63,099 nt of DNA from Actinomycetes bacterium (GTDB lineage Bacteria > Actinomycetota > Actinomycetes > Mycobacteriales > Mycobacteriaceae). The notes beneath the pieces were generated by a model that saw nothing but the letters and a program-made list of their open reading frames with translations, was not told where the DNA came from and made no database searches. Location: contig JAKOYE010000247.1 in NCBI GenBank assembly GCA_029780675.1, positions 1 to 63,099 on the forward strand. Reading direction: 5' to 3'. Both the position numbers and the translations under genes were made by a program. Of the stretch, positions 48,195-56,013 are shown in pieces (position 1 is the stretch's first letter; each line of letters begins with the position of its first letter).

Positions 48195-49756
48195 TCCTCG
48201 TCCTCATTGGCGATTTCGGCGGGGTCGTCCTCCGGTGCGCCATCAACAGGGGTCTTCATCTCCCGAATCTGGTGCTCAATCACGTCGACCTCCTCTTCGG
48301 TGAGGCCGTACCGGGCATAGAGGTCGTCGTCGGTCCAGGGCCGCGTCCAATCAAGGTCCGGGACGAAGGCGAATAGGTCCTTGCGAACGTGCTGAGTATT
48401 CATCCGCAGCCAGATCAGGAATCGAGCGAACTTGCTGCGGAGGAAGCCCGCGAGGTTCTTAGCCTCCTCCTCGGAATCGAAGGAACCGATGACCAAGTAC
48501 GTTTCGGTGCAGGCGGAATCCGGACCGGCGACGAAAGGGTTCGCTATCACCGAATACGGTCCGTCGTGGTCCTCGCCGTAGGCCGCATGCAGCAACGTCT
48601 TGTATTTGGGCACTAGGTCTCGGTTGACCGTGACCGACTCCGGGTCGATCCATTCCTGCTTGCGCCCCATGACATGCAGTGCGATGGCACCAGAGGTGCC
48701 CTCCGGCACATAGTCCCGGAACTTGGCGCGGAGACCAAACGGGACCAGTGACGACACACGGTTGTCCATCGTCGGCTCGTTCTTGGCGCGGACCTTCTCG
48801 ATGATGCCGACGCCCTCGTTGAAGCGCACGAACACGTCGTAGTCGTTGAGGCTGCGGACCATCGGTGGCCCGATGATGTCTCCCCGCCCGGTGCGGACAG
48901 TGCAGCCGCCGCTGTGGCCCTTGGTCCACAGGAAGTAACTGACACCGCCGCGAATCTTGACGCCGGGGAAGCAGTCCTTGGACTGGGGATAGTCGACGAT
49001 GTGAACCATCTGCGAGTCGGCCAGCATCCTGGCGCGGAAGTTGTCCAGTCCGAGTCCTCCGGCGAACCACCGGGACGGAGTAATCATGAGAACGTGCTTC
49101 GGGTCCATGGCGATGGCCCGCTCGACGAACAGGTGGTAGACGGCGCGGGTGCGCGTGTTGCCGTCGGAGTCGATCTGGTAGGGCGGGTTCCCGACGATGA
49201 TGTCGAACTTCATGTCTTTCATTTCCTTCGTCGGGTACGCGCCGTGGATGAAGGCGTAGGCGTAGTTCTCCCGGCCTTCGCGGTCGAGGGATCGGGGACC
49301 GCCGCAGACCTTGCAGGTGTTGCCCGACCAGGTGTGCTCAGCGTGGATAAAGGGCAGGTTCCCGTCCGGGGAGTCGAACTTCACGACCGACAACTCCGAG
49401 GAGGCGTCGCGGGCGCAGTACAGCGAGCGCCGGGCGATCATTCCCGTCATGGTGGTGATGGCCGCCCCGTAGAGCATGTTCCGGAAGACGTGGTCGCGGC
49501 GCTTTTCGAAGTCGGGTTCCCACTCGGCTAACCCTTCAAGTAGTCGCGCGGCCACCTCCCGCAGGTACACCCCCGACTTGCTGAAGGGGTCCAGCCACTT
49601 GTAGTTCGGGTTGGACCAGACATCGGCAGGCAGGAGGTTCAGCATGTCCCGCGCGATGCGCGGCGGGGTCGGCACTTCGTCGTTGGACAATTGCGCGAGG
49701 CAGTCCAGGATGTCCGGGACGTGGTTACCGAACCTGCTGCGTAGGACCCCCGTCAT
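48191..49756 (-). CDS. N6-adenine DNA methyltransferase (Eco57I-like)
   Basis: 521 aa. SAM motif I variant WLDPFSKSGVYLREVAARLL (about 54-73) and catalytic motif IV KFDIIVGNPPYQIDSDGN (about 183-200) show a gamma-class adenine methylase. A CxxC site (TCKVCGG) and a second Cys near residue 114 may bind zinc. The C-terminal half is probably the target-recognition region. It sits between a smaller methylase-like gene and the helicase, with four-base overlaps on both sides. It is the likely modification subunit of the system. Confidence 0.85.
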   Translation of the reverse strand: MTGVLRSRFGNHVPDILDCLAQLSNDEVPTPPRIARDMLNLLPADVWSNPNYKWLDPFSKSGVYLREVAARLLEGLAEWEPDFEKRRDHVFRNMLYGAAITTMTGMIARRSLYCARDASSELSVVKFDSPDGNLPFIHAEHTWSGNTCKVCGGPRSLDREGRENYAYAFIHGAYPTKEMKDMKFDIIVGNPPYQIDSDGNTRTRAVYHLFVERAIAMDPKHVLMITPSRWFAGGLGLDNFRARMLADSQMVHIVDYPQSKDCFPGVKIRGGVSYFLWTKGHSGGCTVRTGRGDIIGPPMVRSLNDYDVFVRFNEGVGIIEKVRAKNEPTMDNRVSSLVPFGLRAKFRDYVPEGTSGAIALHVMGRKQEWIDPESVTVNRDLVPKYKTLLHAAYGEDHDGPYSVIANPFVAGPDSACTETYLVIGSFDSEEEAKNLAGFLRSKFARFLIWLRMNTQHVRKDLFAFVPDLDWTRPWTDDDLYARYGLTEEEVDVIEHQIREMKTPVDGAPEDDPAEIANEDEE

Positions 49757-50469
49757 CGCTTTCTCGCCCTAGCTGTCGTCGGCTTCGGATTGGCGGCCAA
49801 CTCCGTGTAGTGGACCGGCACCGCATCGCGCCGCGGTTCCCCGTGCGACGCGTCGAATAGGTCCAGTTGTGAATCCGGTTCGGGTTCCTCCAAGGTGGAC
49901 CACTCCCTGACGAAGGTGCAGTCTTTTCCAGGTATGTACGACACCAACTCAATCTTCTGGGCATCGGCCAGTGTGTCGGCGCGGATGATGTTGGTGCCCA
50001 GGACGGTGGCCACGGCGCTCCAAAATCCCACCGAACGGGCGTCCGGATCGCCAACGCGGGCCGCGATCACCGCGTTCATCCGTTGACGCGAGTCGAGGAC
50101 GTTCTCCTGGTCGATGTCGATGCCGTAGATCGAGGCCAAGCACCGCAAAATCCGGTGCTCATACTCATCGCCAGCGCCGTAGCGGGCCGTTGTGACGGTG
50201 CTGAGCTTGCGGCGAAGTATCTCGACCAAGAAGTTTCCATGGCCGCAGGCCGGTTCTAGGAAGGTCCGGTCGTGATTGCCCGGGTCCTCGATACTGGGGA
50301 ACATGTCCGGCACCAGGTCCAGCATCGCGGTGACTTCGCGGTAGTGGGTGTAGACCTCGGCCAGGTCGCGCACCCGGTCGCGGTGCTTGATCTGGTCGGC
50401 CATGAACAATGCCGGGTCTCCGGGAAGTCCGGCCTCAACCGACTCGTGCCCGTCACTACTCAGCGCCAC
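49753..50469 (-). CDS. Methylase-like subunit with SAM motif but no catalytic NPPY
   Basis: 238 aa. Motif I is FLEPACGHGNFLVEILRRKL, and the acidic motif IYGIDIDQENVLDSRQRM follows. The sequence then stops short of a motif IV, ending in an acidic and basic tail (AANPKPTTARARKR). It is first in the operon. It may be an accessory SAM-binding or structural partner of the 521-aa methylase, or the eroded half of a once larger one. Start: an ATG or GTG at 50469; the exact codon is uncertain. Confidence 0.7.
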   Translation of the reverse strand: MALSSDGHESVEAGLPGDPALFMADQIKHRDRVRDLAEVYTHYREVTAMLDLVPDMFPSIEDPGNHDRTFLEPACGHGNFLVEILRRKLSTVTTARYGAGDEYEHRILRCLASIYGIDIDQENVLDSRQRMNAVIAARVGDPDARSVGFWSAVATVLGTNIIRADTLADAQKIELVSYIPGKDCTFVREWSTLEEPEPDSQLDLFDASHGEPRRDAVPVHYTELAANPKPTTARARKR

Positions 50470-50596
50470 CCCGGCGTCCCCTCGTTCGCCATACGTCTAC
50501 CCGAGCCGTGCCAAAATGCCCCGCGTCGGGTGCGGCTGAGTCTACAAACATCGCCGCGCAGAATCGGGAAAGCGGATCGCTGGCCGCTGGCCGCCC

Positions 50597-51508
50597 CTAG
50601 GAGTCGAACTCTTCCTCGTCGATCTGTTTGAGGTCGAAGGTCTCGCGGACCTGGACGCCGACGTTGTAGCGGACCATCAGCTTGGTCAGTTCACGTCCGT
50701 CGATCAGGCGCAGCCGCATCCCGACACCATCGGCGAACTGCCGCGCTCCGGCGGAGAACCTGCCGGTGGTGACGAACACACCCCGGCTGGTCTGGGCACC
50801 CTGCAGCGCCCCAACGAACGCCTGTATCTCGGGGCGGCCCACAGCGTTGTCCCGGTCATACCGCTTGGCCTGCACCCCGACCAGGTCCAGTCCGAGGGCG
50901 TCCTGGCGGACGATCCCGTCCAGACCGCTGTCGCCGGACTTGCCGGTGTGTTCCAGCAGCGCCTCCCGCCCGCCGTAGCCCATCGCCCGCAGCAGTTTGA
51001 GCGCCAGGGTCTCCAGGAATGTCGGGGGCTGGGCCAGGATGCGGTCGAGCAGCTCGGCAGCCAGTGCGTCGTAGTGGTCCTCGACGATCGCCCCGACCGC
51101 CTCACTCGGGGACAGCTCACCTGCTGCAGCGCTGGTCTCGGCATCGGCCAGGTTCGCCCCTCCCTTGCGGGCGCGGAACTCCTGATACTCGGGGAACTGG
51201 GACAGCACCGCCACATCGACCCGCTCGGGGTGATCCCGCAACACCTTCCTGCCGCGCTCGGTCAGCAGGTACCGGCCACGCTGGGGGCGAGTCAGAAGAC
51301 CGGCCTGGGTCATGTGGGTCAGCGCCCACGCCACCCGGTTGGTGAACAACTCCTGCCGCCCGCTGGGGATCATCAGCAGACGTTCGGCATCAGTCACGCC
51401 GAGAGCGGCGGCGACACTGTCCCGTATCTGGGCATGAGACCTCGGCTCGTCGCCGTCGACGGCCACCAGTGCCGGACGCATCGCGGTCTGGAAATCCGGA
51501 ATCGGCAT
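50597..51508 (-). CDS. mrr: Mrr-type restriction endonuclease
   Basis: 303 aa. An Mrr N-terminal winged helix (PDFQTAMRPALVAVDGDEPR, YLLTERGRKVLRDHPERVDV) precedes the PD-(D/E)xK domain: LKLLRAMGYGGREALLEHTG, catalytic Asp in GDSGLDGIVRQD and VQAKRYDR, with Gln in place of Glu as usual in Mrr. Such enzymes cut methylated DNA, so it would be a type IV defence. Start MPIPDFQT is the family's usual beginning; ATG 51517 (three codons longer) is possible. Divergent from the KfrA-like gene. Confidence 0.9.
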   Translation of the reverse strand: MPIPDFQTAMRPALVAVDGDEPRSHAQIRDSVAAALGVTDAERLLMIPSGRQELFTNRVAWALTHMTQAGLLTRPQRGRYLLTERGRKVLRDHPERVDVAVLSQFPEYQEFRARKGGANLADAETSAAAGELSPSEAVGAIVEDHYDALAAELLDRILAQPPTFLETLALKLLRAMGYGGREALLEHTGKSGDSGLDGIVRQDALGLDLVGVQAKRYDRDNAVGRPEIQAFVGALQGAQTSRGVFVTTGRFSAGARQFADGVGMRLRLIDGRELTKLMVRYNVGVQVRETFDLKQIDEEEFDS

Positions 51509-51597
51509 CGACAACATCCCCCGTCCAATGACCCCTGTAGCGGGAAGAGTACGACAGCACCACCCGTCCGAACCGGCGACCGGATCACACTTATAGG

Positions 51598-51630
51598 TAC
51601 AATAGAAACGTACCCGGTACACGGTACGTT
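51598..51630. promoter_or_regulatory. Divergent promoter and palindromic operator between mrr and the KfrA-like gene
   Basis: TACAAT (51598-51603) is a -10 box for the rightward gene. Starting four bases later, AACGTACC (51607-51614) and GGTACGTT (51623-51630) form a perfect 8-bp inverted repeat with 8 bases between, over the likely transcription start. The KfrA-like protein is the obvious candidate ligand. Confidence 0.65.
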
Positions 51631-51658
51631 TTTACCGTTCCCGTAAGGAGTCCCCGCT

Positions 51659-52240
51659 ATCGCCGTCAAGACCACCACCACCGCCCTCGCTGATGCCTTC
51701 GCCGCCCTGGCGGTGGAGGGCAAGCCAGTCACCGTGCGGGCGCTGAGGGAACGTGCCAAGGTCTCCACTGATGCGGCCAGTGCCTGGTTGCGGGCCAACC
51801 GGCCCACCCGTGACGTCCCGCCGTTACCGACCGAGACCCTCGGGCGGGTCCTCCAACCACTGTGGTCGGCGGCCGTCGCCGCCGCGCGTGACGAGCAGGC
51901 TGAAGCCGACGCCACCGAGCGGGCCGCCCTGGTGGCCGCCGAGGCCGACGCCCTGACCGACCTGGAGGCGATGACCGTACGCGCTGAGGCGGCCGACGCC
52001 GAGCTAGCGACGATGCACCGGGAACTGGCCGCGCTGAGCGCCCGCCTGGCCGAGGCCGAGGCCGCCCGTGATGAGCAGGTCGCCCTGGTCGCCACCGCGA
52101 ACCAGGACGCCGCCACCGCCCGTACCGCCGCCCACGCCGCCGAGGTGGCTGCTGCCGACGCCCAGGCCACCGCCCGGACCTTGCGGGATGTCCTCGACAG
52201 GATGACCACCGGCCCTGAAGGCAGTCGGGCCACCTCCTAG
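51659..52240 (+). CDS. KfrA-like DNA-binding coiled-coil protein, apparently starting at ATC
   Basis: An N-terminal helix-turn-helix of the KfrA type (LADAFAALAVEGKPVTVRAL, then VSTDAASAWLRANRPT) is followed by a long alanine/glutamate coiled coil (about 70-180). These proteins regulate or help segregate plasmids and islands. The ribosome site AAGGAG (51645-51650) points with eight-base spacing to ATC at 51659, and the domain begins right there. The first conventional start, GTG 51713, would remove the first helix and leave the ribosome site 60 bases away. About 193 aa from ATC. Confidence 0.75.
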   Translation: MAVKTTTTALADAFAALAVEGKPVTVRALRERAKVSTDAASAWLRANRPTRDVPPLPTETLGRVLQPLWSAAVAAARDEQAEADATERAALVAAEADALTDLEAMTVRAEAADAELATMHRELAALSARLAEAEAARDEQVALVATANQDAATARTAAHAAEVAAADAQATARTLRDVLDRMTTGPEGSRATS

Positions 52241-52296
52241 CACCGGACAGACTTCAGGCACTCCTGGCCGACGGAAGTTGGATTTAGGATGCCGGG

Positions 52297-52956
52297 GTGG
52301 AGGGGGAGAAAAGCCTGCGGGCCGAAATCGCGGAACGGATGCATTCTGACTATCTCGGTCAGGAAGTCCGGCTGCAGGTGCTCGACGGGGAGGACTTGGA
52401 TGATGCGGTCGCGGCAGCGGCGGCCGAACTTGAGCACCGACTGTCTCAGCGGGGATTGGTCTTGCCGCCGCGAACCCGTTCCAGGACGTACAAGTCGCCG
52501 CTGACCCGCGCCGCCTCGGTGATCAAGATTGAGGCCAACCCTCGGGAGATGATGATCGTGCGGGCCGTCGCACGGACCTGGGGTGCCGCGCAGTTCGGGT
52601 GCTCCCCGGACGGATCGGTATTCACCGCCGACACCGACGGCTATAGCTTCCCCGACGGGGACCGCAGGAATCCCGTGACCGGACTGTCGGAGGTCCTCGA
52701 CGAGGTCGCCGACATCTTCAACAGCCGTTGGAGACGAGACGGTATCGGTGGGCGCTTCTACGAACGCAACGGCAGTTTCTTCGACGCCGATGACCGGGCC
52801 GTCTTCCTAGAGGTGAAGATCACCCGCAATGCCAGCTTCAACCGCACAGCACCCGTCGTCGACGACTTAGTCCTCGCCGGAAACTTCGTGCAAAGGCTGG
52901 CCGCCAGACTGGTACACAACCGACGCCAACAAGGCCACCGAGACATCCGGCCGTAG
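52297..52956 (+). CDS. Hypothetical 219-aa protein
   Basis: GTG start (MEGEKSLRAEIAERMHSDYL). A TAGGAT box six bases before it suggests leaderless expression. The protein has a helical N-terminus, a basic segment (RTRSRTYKSPLTRAASVIKI) and a C-terminal part with RFYERNGSFFDADDRAVFLE and VDDLVLAGNFVQRLAARLVH. No family or catalytic motif recognised. It follows the KfrA-like gene after 56 bp on the same strand. Confidence 0.6.
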   Translation: MEGEKSLRAEIAERMHSDYLGQEVRLQVLDGEDLDDAVAAAAAELEHRLSQRGLVLPPRTRSRTYKSPLTRAASVIKIEANPREMMIVRAVARTWGAAQFGCSPDGSVFTADTDGYSFPDGDRRNPVTGLSEVLDEVADIFNSRWRRDGIGGRFYERNGSFFDADDRAVFLEVKITRNASFNRTAPVVDDLVLAGNFVQRLAARLVHNRRQQGHRDIRP

Positions 52957-52997
52957 CGACGCATTGGTCAGATTGCGAGTCCGACCACGGTGACACC

Positions 52998-53085
52998 GGA
53001 TCATCCCCGGCTGCACGGGCAGCACCTCGTCGTCGTGGCCCAGCACCTGCTCCCCCTTGGATCATCCCCGCATGTGAGGGGCCAC
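52998..53085 (-). CRISPR. Two decayed CRISPR-like repeats with one 33-bp spacer
   Basis: Repeats at 52998-53025 and 53059-53085 share GGATCATCCCCG and the GGG/CAC end with the larger array at 44130, in the same orientation. Both have several changes, and the second is one base short. The period is 61 bp, as in a type I-E array. The spacer (53026-53058) is not palindromic. Apart from these, the 340 bp between 52957 and 53296 show only low-GC sequence without a credible gene. Confidence 0.6.
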
Positions 53086-53296
53086 TAGAGATGGCCATCA
53101 CCGTCAGGGGGTCCGGCTGAAGGTTCTGGGTGAGTTCTGCTGATGCTGAACTCAATTCATCTTCCTGGCTGCCAGCTACATGTGCCCCGTGCTGTTCTTC
53201 AGCCCATTGTTGTTATTTCTATAGGCTTTTCGGGTGTTTCCATCTTCCCTGGTCAGAGCCTGTTACCCCCAAATGGAACAGGGGAGGACATCAGAG

Positions 53297-54625
53297 TCAA
53301 CGATTGCTGTAGTCAGGCTGGGGGGACTTCTGGCAAATCGCTAGTGGGAGAGCATGTTCGGAGGCCACTGCATGCATGACTTGGTGGAGGACTTCTCCAT
53401 CCAGATCAGCGACTAGGAGAGAGTCATGCATCGGGAGAGGACACCGGCCTGTCTTCTCTAGGACTCGTTCCACCACTTGCACTGCCATCTCCGAATCCCT
53501 CCTCTGGAAGGAGGCACCACAGTCAGAACCGAATGACGCCTTGATAGCCTGATGCTTGTTCTCGATAGCTTCCACCACACTGATGGCGAGGGGCCGACAC
53601 TCCGTACGCCGTCGGGTTGTCAGTCCGCACTGACGCCACAGGTCGAAGTTCTTGACATGGAGTTCCTCCGTGATCGCAGCAACAGCGAGATTCCGAGTAG
53701 CAGCGTTGAGCAGGATGTTGAAAGCACGCTTCACCAGAGACCGATTGAACCCTTCAATCGCATACAGATCACCTGGGGGAAGCTCGATCCCAGCTTCCAC
53801 ATACGCCATCACCGCATGCAGGTTGCCGTAGTCGAACTCCACCATCGGGTGAAGCACCCCGCCGATGAGCAGTTCTAGGTCCAACCGTTCTTCTGACGGG
53901 ATGTTCTGGAACGACGATCCGAAGCAGTAGAGCCGACCACCCCGGTCGAAGTCGCCGTTGAAGATTCGGCGTACGACTGGGATCGCGAACCGTTTGCCGT
54001 GCCGGTACAGGTCCAGTTGGAACAGCGCTTCATTCAGCGCTTCCACCTGAACGCGCATCCGTGTCGTCTCGGAGGTCTCCTCGTAGTCGAGGTCGGTCTT
54101 GTCCTTGCGGTCGCGCAACACGATGGTCTCCGACCGCTGCTGCTCCCACCGCCGCTCCCGGACGTCGATCACCGGTTCCAGCAGCCCCAGCAGCTCCCCG
54201 GCCGGTCTGGCCACCGACTGACGGCCCCCACCGCCGGGAAACCACACACCCCCGGTGCAGACGACCAGACCGGCAGCGTCAAGGACGTCGATCGCATGTG
54301 TGACGAAGTACCAGGTGTAGAACCGCTCGGTCCGCCGGTAGCGCTTCGGGCCGCGATAGTGCTCCTTGCGCCGGGAGTACCGCACCGCCTGCCCGGTCAA
54401 CCGGAAACCCACCACCACCGAGCGGGCCACCGCCGCGATAGCCAGCCGCATCTCCGACGTCATCGACCCCTCGGCCTTGCCCGGTAGGTGGTCCGGGATC
54501 ACCCCGGCCAGCACCCCCACAACAGGAGCAAGCTGGTCGTCACTCCACCCCAGAACCAGAGGCGGATGCTCGCCCTTCCAAACCTCCGAATTGAATTCTT
54601 CAAGAACCTCCAACGCCGACCTCAC
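53297..54625 (-). CDS. PolA-palm-like polymerase of unknown type
   Basis: 442 aa. Four segments line up with family A polymerases. GGRLYCFGSSFQNIP (229-243) resembles GRLSS-x-x-N-LQNIP. VEFDYGNLHAVMAY (262-275) resembles motif A (D265). RSLVKRAFNILLNA (295-308) resembles the motif B lysine (K299). PLPMHDSLLV (396-405) resembles motif C, His-Asp-Ser rather than His-Asp-Glu. There is no 5' nuclease or proofreading domain. The first 200 residues are helical and basic. GTG 54625 overlaps the upstream stop as GTGA; the longer frame to 54760 is rejected. It is likely the element's replication enzyme, but DNA, RNA or primer use cannot be told. Confidence 0.65.
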   Translation of the reverse strand: MRSALEVLEEFNSEVWKGEHPPLVLGWSDDQLAPVVGVLAGVIPDHLPGKAEGSMTSEMRLAIAAVARSVVVGFRLTGQAVRYSRRKEHYRGPKRYRRTERFYTWYFVTHAIDVLDAAGLVVCTGGVWFPGGGGRQSVARPAGELLGLLEPVIDVRERRWEQQRSETIVLRDRKDKTDLDYEETSETTRMRVQVEALNEALFQLDLYRHGKRFAIPVVRRIFNGDFDRGGRLYCFGSSFQNIPSEERLDLELLIGGVLHPMVEFDYGNLHAVMAYVEAGIELPPGDLYAIEGFNRSLVKRAFNILLNAATRNLAVAAITEELHVKNFDLWRQCGLTTRRRTECRPLAISVVEAIENKHQAIKASFGSDCGASFQRRDSEMAVQVVERVLEKTGRCPLPMHDSLLVADLDGEVLHQVMHAVASEHALPLAICQKSPQPDYSNR

Positions 54626-55419
54626 AGGCACTCCCCGGCATGTTCCAGATTGCAGTCCAGGCACAACGGCGGCTGCCGGACGGCGACGGAACTCGCGGCA
54701 CGCGATCTCGATACGGCGATCGCCCTGGCGCTGCGGACAATCGCCTTGGGCACATGACACCTGAGGTCAGCCTTGCTGACTGCAGTGAAATGCGACCCCG
54801 AAGTCAGTTCCGCTGAGGCAGAACAGTCTTCGCTGTCTTCAGAAGCAGCGGTGTCGTCGAAATCTTCGGACTGCTCAATGCCGTCAGAGGCTCCGCTGTC
54901 GTCAGTCAGCGATCTGTCGTCACTGTCGTCAGTGACGCCAAAGCCGCTCGCTGACGGAACTTCGTGGTCGACGAGTTGAGCGTCTTCAGTGTCTTCAGGC
55001 TGTGCGCCGTCGCCGGATTGGAGGGTGTCGCCGGACTCGTCGTTGTCGTCGGGGACGCGTGAGTCCTCAACCCGCTCAGTGTCTTCAACGTCGTCAGTGC
55101 CGACAGTGCCGACGAAGACTTCAGTCTGCTCACTGTCGTCATTGTCTTCAGTGTGCGCCGAGAATGCCGGTGATGACGTCGCGGGTACGAACAGACCGCG
55201 CGCCCTCTTGCCAATGAGACCACCCACCCACAGCCGTCGGAGACACTGGCTGGCCGACCGACGGTCGAGGCCGAACTCTTCTCTGATGTCGCCGATCGTG
55301 GTCTTGGCTCGGGCGTTGACGAACTCAGCGATCAGCAGCGCATTCTCGCAGAGGTTCAGGTGGTCGCGCTTGCCCCCGACGTGGGCGCTCTTGCGGATCC
55401 CGTCCGCGCCGCCAATCAC
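54622..55419 (-). CDS. Winged-helix protein with long acidic region and C-terminal CxxC-LEHAGEC motif
   Basis: 265 aa. A winged helix-turn-helix at about residues 21-79 (TTIGDIREEFGLDRRSASQC) is followed by about 115 residues very rich in Asp, Glu, Ser and Thr. A basic segment (PKAIVRSARAIAVSRSRAAS) and the end LCLDCNLEHAGECL come last, a likely zinc-binding or folding motif. Start GTG 55419 overlaps the previous stop by four bases; its own stop overlaps the polymerase-like start the same way. It could be a replication initiator or a regulator; inference only. Confidence 0.7.
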   Translation of the reverse strand: MIGGADGIRKSAHVGGKRDHLNLCENALLIAEFVNARAKTTIGDIREEFGLDRRSASQCLRRLWVGGLIGKRARGLFVPATSSPAFSAHTEDNDDSEQTEVFVGTVGTDDVEDTERVEDSRVPDDNDESGDTLQSGDGAQPEDTEDAQLVDHEVPSASGFGVTDDSDDRSLTDDSGASDGIEQSEDFDDTAASEDSEDCSASAELTSGSHFTAVSKADLRCHVPKAIVRSARAIAVSRSRAASSVAVRQPPLCLDCNLEHAGECL

Positions 55420-55574
55420 CAGCACTCTCCGGCATGCTCGAGGTGGCAATTCCCGCACACCACGGGCTCCCGTCCGACCACCTTCAGGGGAGTGCGGCGC
55501 TCACGGGTTGGGACAGCACGCCCGGAGCCAGTGGTGGCCTTCTGCACCGCCCGGCACCGAGACCCGGCATTCAC
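55416..55574 (-). CDS. 52-aa protein ending in the same CxxC-LEHAGEC motif
   Basis: Too short for common gene finders. GTG 55574 (MNAGSRCRAVQKATTGSGRA) overlaps the previous stop as GTGA, and its stop overlaps the next start likewise. It is basic throughout and ends VVCGNCHLEHAGECW, matching LCLDCNLEHAGECL of the next protein almost residue for residue. The chain of overlaps and the shared motif are strong support that it is translated. Confidence 0.72.
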   Translation of the reverse strand: MNAGSRCRAVQKATTGSGRAVPTRERRTPLKVVGREPVVCGNCHLEHAGECW

Positions 55575-55849
55575 TGGGCACCACCTTCAGCAGTGGCGCG
55601 GCGGCGCTTCTTGGATGCTTCCAACCGGACACGAGCCATCTGGGCCTGCTGAGCGTTCTTGACGCGCTTCAGGCGTTCGGTCTCGGTCAGGACGCGATGG
55701 GGGTCGACCTCGTTGACCAGCTTCTCAAAGGCAGCGCGGCGGCCAGGAGCTGTCGCGGCCAGCCGGTCAGGTTCCTTCGCCCACCGCGTGTTCGCGGCGA
55801 TGCGGGCGCGGATGGAACGCTCGGTTGGGGTAAGTGGAGTCGGAGGCAT
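55571..55849 (-). CDS. 92-aa basic helical protein, first gene of the GTGA-coupled chain
   Basis: MPPTPLTPTERSIRARIAAN followed by TRWAKEPDRLAATAPGRRAA and a long charged helix (RVKNAQQAQMARVRLEASKK). The arrangement resembles small proteins seen beside plasmid or island replication genes in actinobacteria, but no family is assigned. ATG 55849. The 164 bp upstream contain the direct repeats described next. Confidence 0.65.
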   Translation of the reverse strand: MPPTPLTPTERSIRARIAANTRWAKEPDRLAATAPGRRAAFEKLVNEVDPHRVLTETERLKRVKNAQQAQMARVRLEASKKRRRATAEGGAQ

Positions 55850-55926
55850 GCAGCCGCCACCCTTTCGGGTCGCGGGCCGCTCTCACCCATGGTTGCCGCC
55901 GATCGCGCAGCAGTCGAACGCAGGAG

Positions 55927-55962
55927 CCGGAAACAGTAGTACAGGCCATGCTACCGGAAACA
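55927..55962. promoter_or_regulatory. Direct repeats in the promoter region of the replication-type genes
   Basis: CCGGAAACA at 55927-55935 and 55954-55962, 27 bp apart. On the minus strand these read TGTTTCCGG before the 92-aa gene. They could be iteron-like or repressor sites. Confidence 0.4.
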
Positions 55963-56013
55963 ATTGTGCGGCCGTTCCGCGCGAATTGCGTTACCGGCGA
56001 GAACGGCTGCCGA

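Noticed and set aside
48191..50469. One methylase gene split by a frameshift
   Set aside because: Each protein has its own SAM motif I, and the junction is a clean ATGA overlap, so two genes are more likely than a broken one.
53143..53379. A 78-aa plus-strand frame (MLNSIHLPGCQ)
   Set aside because: It overlaps the polymerase-like gene's 3' end and has no ribosome site or recognisable domain. The low-GC region explains the open frame.
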